Positions 56,575 through 64,000 of a DNA stretch of 64,000 bases are shown here, piece after piece. How positions within the stretch are numbered: the stretch's first letter is position 1; every line of letters starts with the position of its first letter. Under the pieces are notes generated by a model. That model searched no databases, was not told where the DNA came from, and saw only the letters and a list, made by a program, of their open reading frames with translations. This DNA is from Pirellula sp. SH-Sr6A (GTDB lineage Bacteria; Planctomycetota; Planctomycetia; Pirellulales; Pirellulaceae): the NCBI RefSeq assembly GCF_001610875.1, contig NZ_CP011272.1, positions 6,057,988 through 6,121,987 on the forward strand, given 5' to 3'. A program made the translations under genes and the position numbers.

Positions 56575-57402
56575 TCATTGCTTTTGATAAAGAAAAGTGT
56601 TTCGCTTTTGGAGCATTCCGAGCATGTCGTATATCCCCTCGGATGGACCTACGACCAAGTAACCTCCACTTACAAGCGATTGAACGAGGTTTTCAATCAC
56701 CTTTGCTTTGGATACACGATCAAAGTAAATCAAAACGTTGCGAATCCAGATGCAATCGAATGGCTTCGCAGGGAATGGTTCCATTAAATTATGATTCGAG
56801 AACGATACCATCCGAGCGATCGCGGGACGTAATCGATATTGGTTAGAAGATTCTTCTGAGAAGTGCTTCGATATTCGATTGGAATCAAGCTCCTGCATTG
56901 TTCGCTCGGTATAGACAGCTTCGCGAGCCCGCCCTAGCGAGGTTTCGCTGATATCCGTGCCGACGATTTGCACATCCCACTCTCGAACGATTCTTGCCTC
57001 TTCGCTTAAGCACATGGCGATGGAGTATGGTTCTTCGCCGGAGCTACAGGCAGCGGACCAAATGCGGAGTACTGGGGATCTCTTCCCTTCGCTCTTCTCC
57101 CTCAGTAGCTGTGGCAGATACTCATTCTTTAACCATGCAAAGTTGCTAGCCGTCCGGAAAAAAGAGGTTTCATTGGTCGTGATTGCGTTAAAGAACTCAA
57201 CCAATTCCGATTTGCCCGCTTTGGATCGAATGAAGCGGTAGTAAGCATCGAAATCCTCGCAATTTGATGGCTGCAAACGACGGCGTATTCGATTACTTAC
57301 CAAGGTGATCTTCGATAAATCAATTTTGATGCCGCATCGGCTATAGATGAACTCCTGAAACAACTCGAATTGTTGAGGCGTAAGTCGTTCCAATTCGTTC
57401 AT
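56575..57402 (-). CDS. cheR: Chemotaxis protein methyltransferase CheR
   Basis: 275 residues: all-alpha N-terminal domain (FLEEFIYSRCGI-like), then the methyltransferase core TTNETSFFRTASNF, RIWSAACSSGEEPYSIAM (SAM loop), GTDISETSLGRAREAVY and WIRNVLIYFD. It methylates receptor glutamates. It follows the receptor gene by 17 bases. Confidence 0.95.
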   Translation of the reverse strand: MNELERLTPQQFELFQEFIYSRCGIKIDLSKITLVSNRIRRRLQPSNCEDFDAYYRFIRSKAGKSELVEFFNAITTNETSFFRTASNFAWLKNEYLPQLLREKSEGKRSPVLRIWSAACSSGEEPYSIAMCLSEEARIVREWDVQIVGTDISETSLGRAREAVYTERTMQELDSNRISKHFSEESSNQYRLRPAIARMVSFSNHNLMEPFPAKPFDCIWIRNVLIYFDRVSKAKVIENLVQSLVSGGYLVVGPSEGIYDMLGMLQKRNTFLYQKQ

Positions 57403-57419
57403 GGCGAATGCCTGGGATG

Positions 57420-58841
57420 CTAAATGCGAAACTTCGCGATCAAGTCTCTTAAACTCTGAGCTTGGGCTCCCAATTGCTCAGCACTGGCGGCCATCTCTTC
57501 TGACGCTGCTGCATTGGACTCGGTCGTTTCCGATACACTGCGAATGGCAATCTTCACTTCCTGTGCATTGGCTGCCAGCGCCTCGGTGGATGACGCGATC
57601 TGACCGATACCCTCTGCGGTGTCGTCGACGGACTTCAAGATTTTATTCAAGGAGTCGCCGACTTTTTGCGAGAGGCTAGCCCCTTCTTCGACCCGTCTCG
57701 ATGATTCCTTGATCAGTTTTGTAATCTCTTTCGCGGCTTCGCTCGATCGCTCTGCCAATTTCCGAACCTCGTCGGCAACCACGGCAAACCCAAGGCCATG
57801 CTCGCCGGCGCGTGCAGCTTCGATCGCCGCATTGAGCGCCAGCAAATTGGTTTGACTCGCAATCTCGCTCATCACTTGGATGATCTCGTTGATCTGTTCA
57901 CTGGATTTCTGAATAAGCTTCATTGCGTTCACGGCTTCGTCGACCGTGACGCCACTCCCTTTTGCAAGCTTGGATGTCTCCGTAGCCTTCGTTGTTGCTG
58001 TGTTCGCGTTTTTTGAAATGATCTCGATTGCTTCGATGATTTGTTCGACGCTGGCAGTCATCTCTTCCACCGAAGCGGCTTGGGATTGAGCCCCATCACT
58101 CAAATTCACGCTGCTTTCGGCGATCGTTCTTGCTCCTTCGTTTTGTTGTTGTGCTGCAGCCATCACCTCGCCGATGATCGATCGAAGATCACAGATCATT
58201 TTGCTGAGGCTGCTTCCCAGCCGGCCCATGTCATCGCTGCCGCCGACCGTCACTTTTTGAGTCAAGTCCCCCTTGGATGCCGCATCGACCGCGATGGAAA
58301 GCTCGTTCACTTTTTCCTCTAGGATGCGCTTTTCTTCCGATTGGGACGCTTGAACAGCCTCTTCCCTCTCTTTGGATCTAAACTCTCGAAGTGCGTCCGA
58401 CGTGACATCTGCGGCTAACTTCACAACTTTGGTCGTGGTTCCATTTACGTCGATGACGGGACTATAAGCGGCTTGCAGAAATATTTCCTTTCCTCCCTTT
58501 CCATAACGCTTGAATCTTCCAACCTTGGGAACGCCCTGGCCAAGCTCGAACCAGAAATCTCGATAGGCCGACGTCGTTCGAAATTCGGGGTCGACGAACA
58601 AGCTGTGATGACGCCCCTTGACCTCATCGAGGCTATAGCCGATGGTTTGAAGAAAATTGTCATTCGCCCAGAGAATGGTCCCATCAACCGTGAACTCGAT
58701 CATTGCCATGGAACGACAAAACGCATCGAACATGTCGCTCTTCGACGCTTGAGAGTTCGTAGCGTTTGGTTTGGGAGAAGCTGTCTTTTTCACCGGCTTT
58801 CGACGAATGCTATTGGTTTTGGATTTGTTGCTTTCAGCCAT
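57420..58841 (-). CDS. Cytoplasmic methyl-accepting receptor with PAS domain
   Basis: 473 residues without membrane helices. A Lys/Ser/Pro-rich tail (about 1-40) leads to a PAS domain (about 45-150; [27 protein letters not shown]), a HAMP-like linker ([20 protein letters not shown]) and a signalling coiled coil with the tip [20 protein letters not shown] and [16 protein letters not shown]. It senses an internal cue such as redox state, oxygen or a small ligand. Receptor of the operon, between cheW and cheR. Confidence 0.92.
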   Translation of the reverse strand: MAESNKSKTNSIRRKPVKKTASPKPNATNSQASKSDMFDAFCRSMAMIEFTVDGTILWANDNFLQTIGYSLDEVKGRHHSLFVDPEFRTTSAYRDFWFELGQGVPKVGRFKRYGKGGKEIFLQAAYSPVIDVNGTTTKVVKLAADVTSDALREFRSKEREEAVQASQSEEKRILEEKVNELSIAVDAASKGDLTQKVTVGGSDDMGRLGSSLSKMICDLRSIIGEVMAAAQQQNEGARTIAESSVNLSDGAQSQAASVEEMTASVEQIIEAIEIISKNANTATTKATETSKLAKGSGVTVDEAVNAMKLIQKSSEQINEIIQVMSEIASQTNLLALNAAIEAARAGEHGLGFAVVADEVRKLAERSSEAAKEITKLIKESSRRVEEGASLSQKVGDSLNKILKSVDDTAEGIGQIASSTEALAANAQEVKIAIRSVSETTESNAAASEEMAASAEQLGAQAQSLRDLIAKFRI

Positions 58842-58909
58842 GGCAGGTCAACCAAACGAAGGAACGGGAAGATGAAGGTTCAAATCGATGAACGAGCGAA
58901 CGACTTAAC

Positions 58910-59455
58910 TCAGTCAGGGGAATGTCGGGGTATTTCAGGAACCATCAGAGAACTCACTCGCTCCAGCTTCTGGGGGGAAAGAAGTTCAATGACATCGAGA
59001 AGAACGATCAGTTGCTCACCGACACGTGCGAAGCCGGAAATATAACTGGAGCCTTGTCCTGTGACCGTATCTGGCGCCATATGCACAGCATCGTGAGCGA
59101 TCCGTATGACTTGGGTTACCGTGTCGACGGTACAACCGATGACTCGTTTACCGACGTTCACCACCATGGTGCGCGTATCAGCATCCGCCGGTTTGGGTGC
59201 CAGACCAAACAATTTGCGTAGATTGATCACGGGAATGATCGAACCGCGGAGATTTGCAACGCCCTCAACATAGTCGGGAACTTGCGGCGTTCTGGTGACG
59301 TGACCGAGTATCACAATCTCCTGGATCTGACCGATCGGAAAAGCATACGTTTGATCCTCAATCCGGAACGCTACAAACTGAGAAACGTCCCGCGTGATAT
59401 TGTCGGAAACGACGTTTGTGGTCTTCAAGATAGGGGGTACCAATGACAAAACCAA
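58910..59455 (-). CDS. cheW: Chemotaxis coupling protein CheW
   Basis: About 170-181 residues: VAFRIEDQTYAFPIGQIQEI, PDYVEGVANLRGSIIPVINL and ISGFARVGEQLIVLLDVIEL match CheW. It links receptors to CheA. Only TTG codons (59455 or 59425) are available as starts, so translation initiation may be weak; the fold begins near residue 28. First gene of the operon. Confidence 0.92.
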   Translation of the reverse strand: MVLSLVPPILKTTNVVSDNITRDVSQFVAFRIEDQTYAFPIGQIQEIVILGHVTRTPQVPDYVEGVANLRGSIIPVINLRKLFGLAPKPADADTRTMVVNVGKRVIGCTVDTVTQVIRIAHDAVHMAPDTVTGQGSSYISGFARVGEQLIVLLDVIELLSPQKLERVSSLMVPEIPRHSPD

Positions 59456-60204
59456 ATCTCAGAAATCGTTCTAGGAAGCGTCCTTCCCTAAGGATAGTCG
59501 AATCCGCGGAAGACTCAAGAAAACAGCAGCATAATCAAGCGTAATCGGCCAAATGGGACGATGTCTTCCAAACGGCAGCGGAATAAGAAAAGGACGATCG
59601 CTGCACGCTCCTCTTCGGAAAAGCCCCTTATCTTCGCCGGATGGCATCCACCAATTGCAGCGACTGTGATTCGAAATCTCAGAGGTAAGGACAGGCTTTA
59701 CGCCGTTTCCAATCATCAGTCCGCTCTTTCCGCACTCGGAATGAAGATGGCTTGGTTGGCGATCCCAACAGAACAATTCCAAGCTACGATCGCCACGCAA
59801 AAAGCTCAGCGGTCGATCGACCATTCACAGGAAATCGCAGCTTTAGGATCCCAAGCCTACGGTTTCATACTCCTGAATCCAATTCTGCCGTAAACGCATG
59901 CGACGAATGCAAGAGAACTATGGGAGGCGAGTACAACGGAAACAAGGTGCCGACGCGCAGTAAAGCTCGTTACGACAGCTAAGAAGCCTTGGAAGACACG
60001 ATGTGAATGGTTCCCTATCGTCCTGCTGCGAAATCGATCACAACGACTGATCGGTGAACAGCGCTTTGAACATTCGCACAGATTCTTGACTCAATCTTGG
60101 GTTTCTAAGGCTCATCGTTCCAGATTGGTCTGACGATTGCATCAAGTCAGTCCTGACAGGCTTATTGCTATCACGCCATACAATGCTTACACGATGAGGG
60201 AATC
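59456..60204. other. Intergenic, probably holds the che promoter
   Basis: 750 bases. Two opposed frames (59561-59893 plus, 59471-59824 minus) have no domain and look like chance. No motif was recognised. Confidence 0.45.
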
Positions 60205-60993
60205 ATGAAGATGCAGTTTTTGTCTAAGTACATTGGGGCTCTCTTGATCGGGGGTGCATCACTCACAAGCGTGACCGAGGCGTTCGAAATCGGACGAGGT
60301 CGGCTGTTCAACCGCAATGCTCGTATTGCAGGAAATGTGGCTGGAGTTCGTACGCTGTCCAATGCAAGCGTTAGGACCTACTACCCAAGTAACTCCTACA
60401 GCTCGCACGTTTACGCGCAGCCTAACTCGACGGGATACATCTCTCCCAACGGATACGCCTACCCTTCTCAAACTGTTCAATCTTACCGCATACCTTTGCA
60501 ATCCTCGGACTATACCGTTGCTGGTTCGAACGTTTATCAAACAGGTCCTTCTTATGGCGGTCAACAGATATCGGGAAGCCAAGTGGTGACGGCCTCGTCA
60601 TCAGGATGTGGCTGCGGTTCCGTGGTGCAAGCTTCGGAAATATCCTCCCCGCAATATCTTCAGCCGAATTCGCAAACGGATACTCGCTCCGACGTAAACG
60701 GAAGACCCAACACTTCAGGTAGTGCAGTGCCGCTCAATACCGATGCGAATGGGTCGGGTAGAGCAACTGTTCCACCACTACCCACCAACCCTGCACAAAC
60801 GCAGCCACCAGCCTCCATAAACGGAAATGGCAGCTTCGACGGAAACACCCCTCTCGGTCGCACATCGGGCGATGCCCAAATCAATAGCACGCCAATAGGC
60901 GGCTCAACCGAAGCAGCGACGTCAACATCCGGGGCAGTTGGTGACGTACTCAAAGCGGATGGATCTTCTGGTGCAAAAGTTGGAGACGAGTAA
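60205..60993 (+). CDS. Secreted low-complexity protein
   Basis: 262 residues with a signal peptide (KYIGALLIGGASLTSVTEAF). The middle is Tyr/Ser/Asn-rich (SYSSHVYAQPNSTGYISP), a CGCGS motif sits near residue 136 and the end is Ser/Thr/Gly/Asn/Pro-rich. Such composition fits a wall or matrix protein. It is 51 bases upstream of the PRC-barrel gene and may be co-transcribed. Confidence 0.65.
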   Translation: MKMQFLSKYIGALLIGGASLTSVTEAFEIGRGRLFNRNARIAGNVAGVRTLSNASVRTYYPSNSYSSHVYAQPNSTGYISPNGYAYPSQTVQSYRIPLQSSDYTVAGSNVYQTGPSYGGQQISGSQVVTASSSGCGCGSVVQASEISSPQYLQPNSQTDTRSDVNGRPNTSGSAVPLNTDANGSGRATVPPLPTNPAQTQPPASINGNGSFDGNTPLGRTSGDAQINSTPIGGSTEAATSTSGAVGDVLKADGSSGAKVGDE

Positions 60994-61044
60994 TCCATCC
61001 GTAATCACGGCTAGCTTCTTATTTTCAAATGAAAAGGATGAATC

Positions 61045-61875
61045 ATGAAAAAATTTTTAACCGTTCCGATGATTCTCGTTGTTTCGTCGGCTGCGATGGC
61101 TCAAGAGAAAGAATTGACACCTAGCAAACCATCCAACACGATCCAGGCTCCGCGAAACGAGGAAACACAACGCACCATCTTGATGCCGACGAGCAAGCTC
61201 ATCGGCGCGACGCTGAAAGACAAAAACGGCGATGACTGTGGGACCGTTTCCTCGTTTGTTTTCAACAAGCAAGGCGAAGCGATGTTCGTGATCGTCGGTA
61301 AGGGCGGAGTACTAGGGATTGGTGAAGAAGAGGTCGCTGTTCCGTGGGCCGCGTTCAGCTGCGAATGCAAGATGAAGGGGGATGAAATGACATGTCATCC
61401 CAAGGTCGCAGTGGTTGGTAAAGAACTCGTGACCGCCAAGCGTTTGCGAGCACGCCAGTACACGGAGTTAACCGATGCTCAATGGGTCGCAGAAAATGCA
61501 AAATTCTATAACGTTCCGGCTTCTGTTGTGCCGGTTCAGGATGGCGTTTGCACTTCGCATTTCATCAATGCGACGGTGAAATCGAGCGACAATCTGGATG
61601 CAGGGGTTCTCGATGAGTTTATGATCGAGCAACGAACTGGTAAAGTACCTGCGGTCGTCATTGGAACCGGCGGTGTCGCGGGTGTCGGTAAGAACTTCGT
61701 TGCTCTGCCATTCGCGAAGCTTTCGTTTGCCATCGACAAAGAGAAAGCTACGGTTCGTGCCAACATGACGAAATCCGCGATCGAGGGTGCTCAGAAGGTC
61801 ACAGCGGACGAATATCCCGAACTGCGGTTGTCCAGCGTGATCAACAAATTGAACACCGAACTTAAAGATCGCTAG
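61045..61875 (+). CDS. Secreted protein with two PRC-barrel domains
   Basis: 276 residues with a signal peptide (VPMILVVSSAAMAQ). Two PRC-barrel domains are visible: LIGATLKDKNGDDCGTVSSF...GIGEEEVAVPW (about 52-110) and ATVKSSDNLDAGVLDEFMIE...GVGKNFVALPF (about 178-235). PRC barrels bind partner proteins or RNA, or act as electron-transfer scaffolds; the exported form is common in planctomycetes and proteobacteria but poorly understood. ATG 61045 follows AAAAGGATGA. Confidence 0.85.
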   Translation: MKKFLTVPMILVVSSAAMAQEKELTPSKPSNTIQAPRNEETQRTILMPTSKLIGATLKDKNGDDCGTVSSFVFNKQGEAMFVIVGKGGVLGIGEEEVAVPWAAFSCECKMKGDEMTCHPKVAVVGKELVTAKRLRARQYTELTDAQWVAENAKFYNVPASVVPVQDGVCTSHFINATVKSSDNLDAGVLDEFMIEQRTGKVPAVVIGTGGVAGVGKNFVALPFAKLSFAIDKEKATVRANMTKSAIEGAQKVTADEYPELRLSSVINKLNTELKDR

Positions 61876-61933
61876 GCCTGTACTCTTACCGCACCTTGAT
61901 TCAAGGTTGTACGAGCCTTTCGAGAGACTTAAC

Positions 61934-61994
61934 ACGGCACCTGAGAAGCTTGCTCATTTCTAGCACAATGAGCATCCTTCGAAGGTGCCGTTTC
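61934..61994 (+). terminator. Long imperfect hairpin terminator
   Basis: Arms ACGGCACCT...TTGCTCAT and ATGAGCA...AGGTGCCGT pair over about 20 of 24 positions and are followed by a short T-run. It lies 58 bases after the PRC-barrel stop. The short T-run makes it a moderate terminator, or possibly an insertion-sequence end adjoining the IS5 remnant. Confidence 0.6.
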
Positions 61995-62009
61995 TCGTGA
62001 GCTTGTCCT

Positions 62010-62445
62010 ACCGTAATGGTGAATGCCAAAGTATCGCCCATACCATCCACGAGAAAATGGATTTTTGTTGAATACCCTCTGCGAGAACGGCCTAGTGCAT
62101 GATCAGTTGGCTCGCCGGGCTCCCTGTTTTTCCACCACCATAATCACATCGATCGACTCGGACGACACATCCACCGACGCATCACAGTTCACTATCGGTT
62201 GCACCACCATCAATGCGAACAAAACGAATCTTATTCAGAACAGCGTGAAGCGTTCCATCGCCGTTCCATCTATCGTAAAGGTCGTAGATGGTTCCCCTCT
62301 TTCCAATTTCTTCGGGGAGATCACGCCAAGGTGATCCGGTGCGCAGAATCCAAAGAATAGCATCAAACGCCTTCCGCCAATCCGTTGGAGGCTTACCTGG
62401 CGATTTCGGAGACGGAAACAGTTCCTCGATGCGTTCCCATTGCAA
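62010..62445 (-). pseudogene. IS5-family transposase remnant
   Basis: The frame from 62445 has MQWERIEELFPSP, WRKAFDAILWILRTGSPWRDLPEEIG and YDLYDRWNGDGTL, the N-terminal half of an IS5/IS427-type transposase. After about 85 residues the frame ends, and the next part is visible in another frame down to about 62010 (a STKIHLL/VDGMGDTLAFTI-like stretch with the DDE Asp region). The C-terminal third is missing. Confidence 0.75.
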
Positions 62446-62549
62446 ATCGGTTCATCTGTGACGCTCCATCGTATCCTCCTCGATCGGTGTTCCTCCGATT
62501 ATCGCAACTCCGTAAAGGTACGATAACACCCGTTTTCAATCTGAGCCTA

Positions 62550-62786
62550 GTGTTGGATCACGCCTTTGCAGACGTTTCCGATTCGGAAGGAGATATCGTG
62601 ATTAATGGGCAACCGGCGGCTGCTGGGATCGGATTTAGCGTCTTTCATGAGTCCGGAAGAATAGAAAGTGTACGGACTGCACATGCAGAGATTGAGTGGC
62701 GAAAGGGGCGTTTTGACATCACTCCAAAGCTCGGCCTTAATGCCCTAGGTTTTATTCTGATCATGCCAGAGCAATTTAATCCTTAA
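62550..62786 (+). CDS. Short hypothetical protein or fragment
   Basis: From GTG 62550 a 78-residue frame (DHAFADVSDSEGDIVINGQP ... GRFDITPKLGLNALGFILIM) has coding-like composition but no known family. It adjoins the IS5 remnant and may be the surviving end of a disrupted gene. Confidence 0.35.
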   Translation: MLDHAFADVSDSEGDIVINGQPAAAGIGFSVFHESGRIESVRTAHAEIEWRKGRFDITPKLGLNALGFILIMPEQFNP

Positions 62787-62977
62787 TCGCTTTGACGATT
62801 GTTGACTCAAGATCGGTCCTTTTAGGCGAGACTCGAATAAGGAAATCTGAGAACAAGGAGAGATTCTGGTTGGGAACTTTTTTCCGCAGGATCGACGGGT
62901 AGAATAGTTCGATGGAAAGTGGTTAAGAAGTTGACGCGGGGGATGCTAATGAAAAAGTATGCAAAGTGGAAGCATCG

Positions 62978-64000
62978 ATGAATCAGTCAGATAGTCCGCG
63001 ACGAGCAATTCTGCTTCTGTTGGTGACGCTCCTCCCGCTCCTTTTTGCAATGCGGTGGGTCGCGACCAAATTCCCGACATCGGTACTGGATGCATGGACC
63101 TACGCGGGCCATGTTGAACCTGGGAAACTAGCTTATTTCATCGAAACCTACGACTCTTGGCGTCGGTATAGTTACATCCGAGTCTTCTCAATCGACTTGG
63201 AAAAAGAGTCCATGGAGGAGATCGTGTGCCCCTCCAATGTCGTACCGATGTGGCACGACGCGGTTGGTATCGATATTCATGGGAATGTGATTTGCCGAAC
63301 TCGATCGGATCGTGGCTACGAATACTATTGCTGTAACCCGAGATCTGGCGAGGCACGCCTGATCAGCTCGACAGACTTTACCGACACAGTCTTGATAGGA
63401 CAGCGATTCTTGTCACGAGCGAATGAGATGTACGCGTTTGCTTGGCATGACCTTGACGAACCGGGTAGTCCTCCACATCAAAAACAACAGGACAATCCCA
63501 TCGGGAACCATCTTGTCCCCATACCGAAGTCGAACAGTTTCTATTGGATCGATAACGAAGTTCCACAACCCTCCCAACCAGTCGAAGAAGACGAAACCAT
63601 TGCAGAGACGACAGAGGTCTCTGATTCAGTACTATTGGAAATGCTCGAATCGGAGGATATAGGTCCCCCGACACAGTATCCCGACGAAACGCTCGTACTC
63701 ATGGGCATGACTCCGGAAGGACCTTACGAAATTGCTCGCTGGCCAGTCATCGGTGGGAGTGGCAATGCGACCTGCTATGTTGGCGATGGGTGCATCGGTT
63801 GCTTCAGTTTGGATGGCCGATTCATCAACATCCACGACGCCCTCACAGGCCGTATTCGGCTGCAAATCAACGTCCCCCAAACAGCGATCAATTCGGGATG
63901 GCGAAATTTGAAATGGCGTACGTATGGATCCTTTATAACGCTGGACGATGGTGCCGGGGGATACATTTCGATCAACAGCGACACCGGTGCATCGTACGAC
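62978..64000 (+). CDS. Membrane-anchored hypothetical protein, 3' end outside window
   Basis: From ATG 62978 an uninterrupted frame of 341 residues runs to the end of the window. An N-terminal helix (AILLLLVTLLPLLFAMRWVA) anchors a large domain rich in beta strands with repeating patterns such as SYIRVFSIDLEKES, AHDAVGIDIHGNVI-like and FSLDGRFINIHDALTG. This resembles a WD40 or PQQ-like beta-propeller, but no repeat is clear enough to name. A Glu-rich linker (VEEDETIAETTEV) lies in the middle. Function unknown. Confidence 0.75.
   Translation, partial: MNQSDSPRRAILLLLVTLLPLLFAMRWVATKFPTSVLDAWTYAGHVEPGKLAYFIETYDSWRRYSYIRVFSIDLEKESMEEIVCPSNVVPMWHDAVGIDIHGNVICRTRSDRGYEYYCCNPRSGEARLISSTDFTDTVLIGQRFLSRANEMYAFAWHDLDEPGSPPHQKQQDNPIGNHLVPIPKSNSFYWIDNEVPQPSQPVEEDETIAETTEVSDSVLLEMLESEDIGPPTQYPDETLVLMGMTPEGPYEIARWPVIGGSGNATCYVGDGCIGCFSLDGRFINIHDALTGRIRLQINVPQTAINSGWRNLKWRTYGSFITLDDGAGGYISINSDTGASYD

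Noticed and set aside
59471-59893. Two opposed open frames between cheW and the secreted protein
   Set aside because: They overlap almost fully, neither has a known motif or ribosome site, and both look like chance frames.
1-64000. CRISPR array or rRNA genes
   Set aside because: No regularly spaced identical repeats of 25-40 bp and no rRNA-like conserved stretches were seen.

Overview
The window looks like a chromosomal segment of a planctomycete, probably of the Pirellulaceae (Rhodopirellula-like). Signs are a DUF1559 protein with a prepilin-type N-terminus, small proteins with the membrane motif RFSLRTLL or a relative, a fragment of the four-helix-bundle family common in this phylum, a deiodinase-like redoxin, and many short degenerate gene fragments between genes. 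No rRNA operon, CRISPR array or replication origin was seen.

Layout. 1-2.3 kb: the end of an HNH endonuclease gene, about 690 bases of tRNA-like and hairpin-forming noncoding sequence, and a slipin gene closed by a clear terminator. This resembles one edge of an RNA-repair type locus. 2.5-5.7 kb: a GIY-YIG-like protein, a convergent Upf1/DNA2-type helicase and a truncated LssY_C protein. 5.8-9.4 kb: a graveyard with a serine-recombinase tail, one intact and two decayed copies of a small recombinase-linked gene, a dienelactone hydrolase, and a decapitated choloylglycine-hydrolase fragment. 9.476-13.86 kb: an integron-type gene-cassette array without a visible integrase. It has seven attC sites of 89-93 bp and seven complete cassettes plus an eighth cut by an insertion sequence. 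The first bases of each cassette are complementary to the R'' box at its own far end, exactly in six cassettes and with one mismatch in the seventh. 13.86-17.59 kb: two insertion sequences (ISKra4-like and IS1182-like); the second abuts lpxA and supplies its stop codon. 18.4-21 kb: mostly decayed sequence.

21-25.5 kb: an APC permease coupled to a di-heme cytochrome c peroxidase, and an Rrf2 regulator followed by an exported-looking methyltransferase. 25.9-34.0 kb: a complete kdp potassium operon on the minus strand, in the order small membrane ORF, kdpF, kdpA, kdpB, kdpC, kdpD, kdpE. The two leading microgenes are very short but well supported. 34.9-47.9 kb: a glycerophosphodiesterase, a deiodinase-like/AhpD fusion, a 963-residue protein with four AhpD-like repeats, a DUF1559 pseudopilin with a coupled lipoprotein, a WG-repeat lipoprotein, a dihydrofolate-reductase-like protein and orphans. 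48.5-50.0 kb: a frameshifted second copy of the IS1182-like element, inverted relative to the first. 50.1-59.5 kb: a compact chemotaxis operon in the order cheW, soluble PAS receptor, cheR, cheA, cheC-like, cheD, cheY, cheB, and a receiver-PP2C phosphatase. 60.2-64 kb: two secreted proteins (one with PRC-barrels), a terminator, an IS5 remnant and a membrane-anchored gene that runs off the end of the window.

The best-supported unusual structures are the integrase-less cassette array, the tRNA-like array between the HNH and slipin genes, the extra microgene at the head of the kdp operon and the paired AhpD-repeat proteins.
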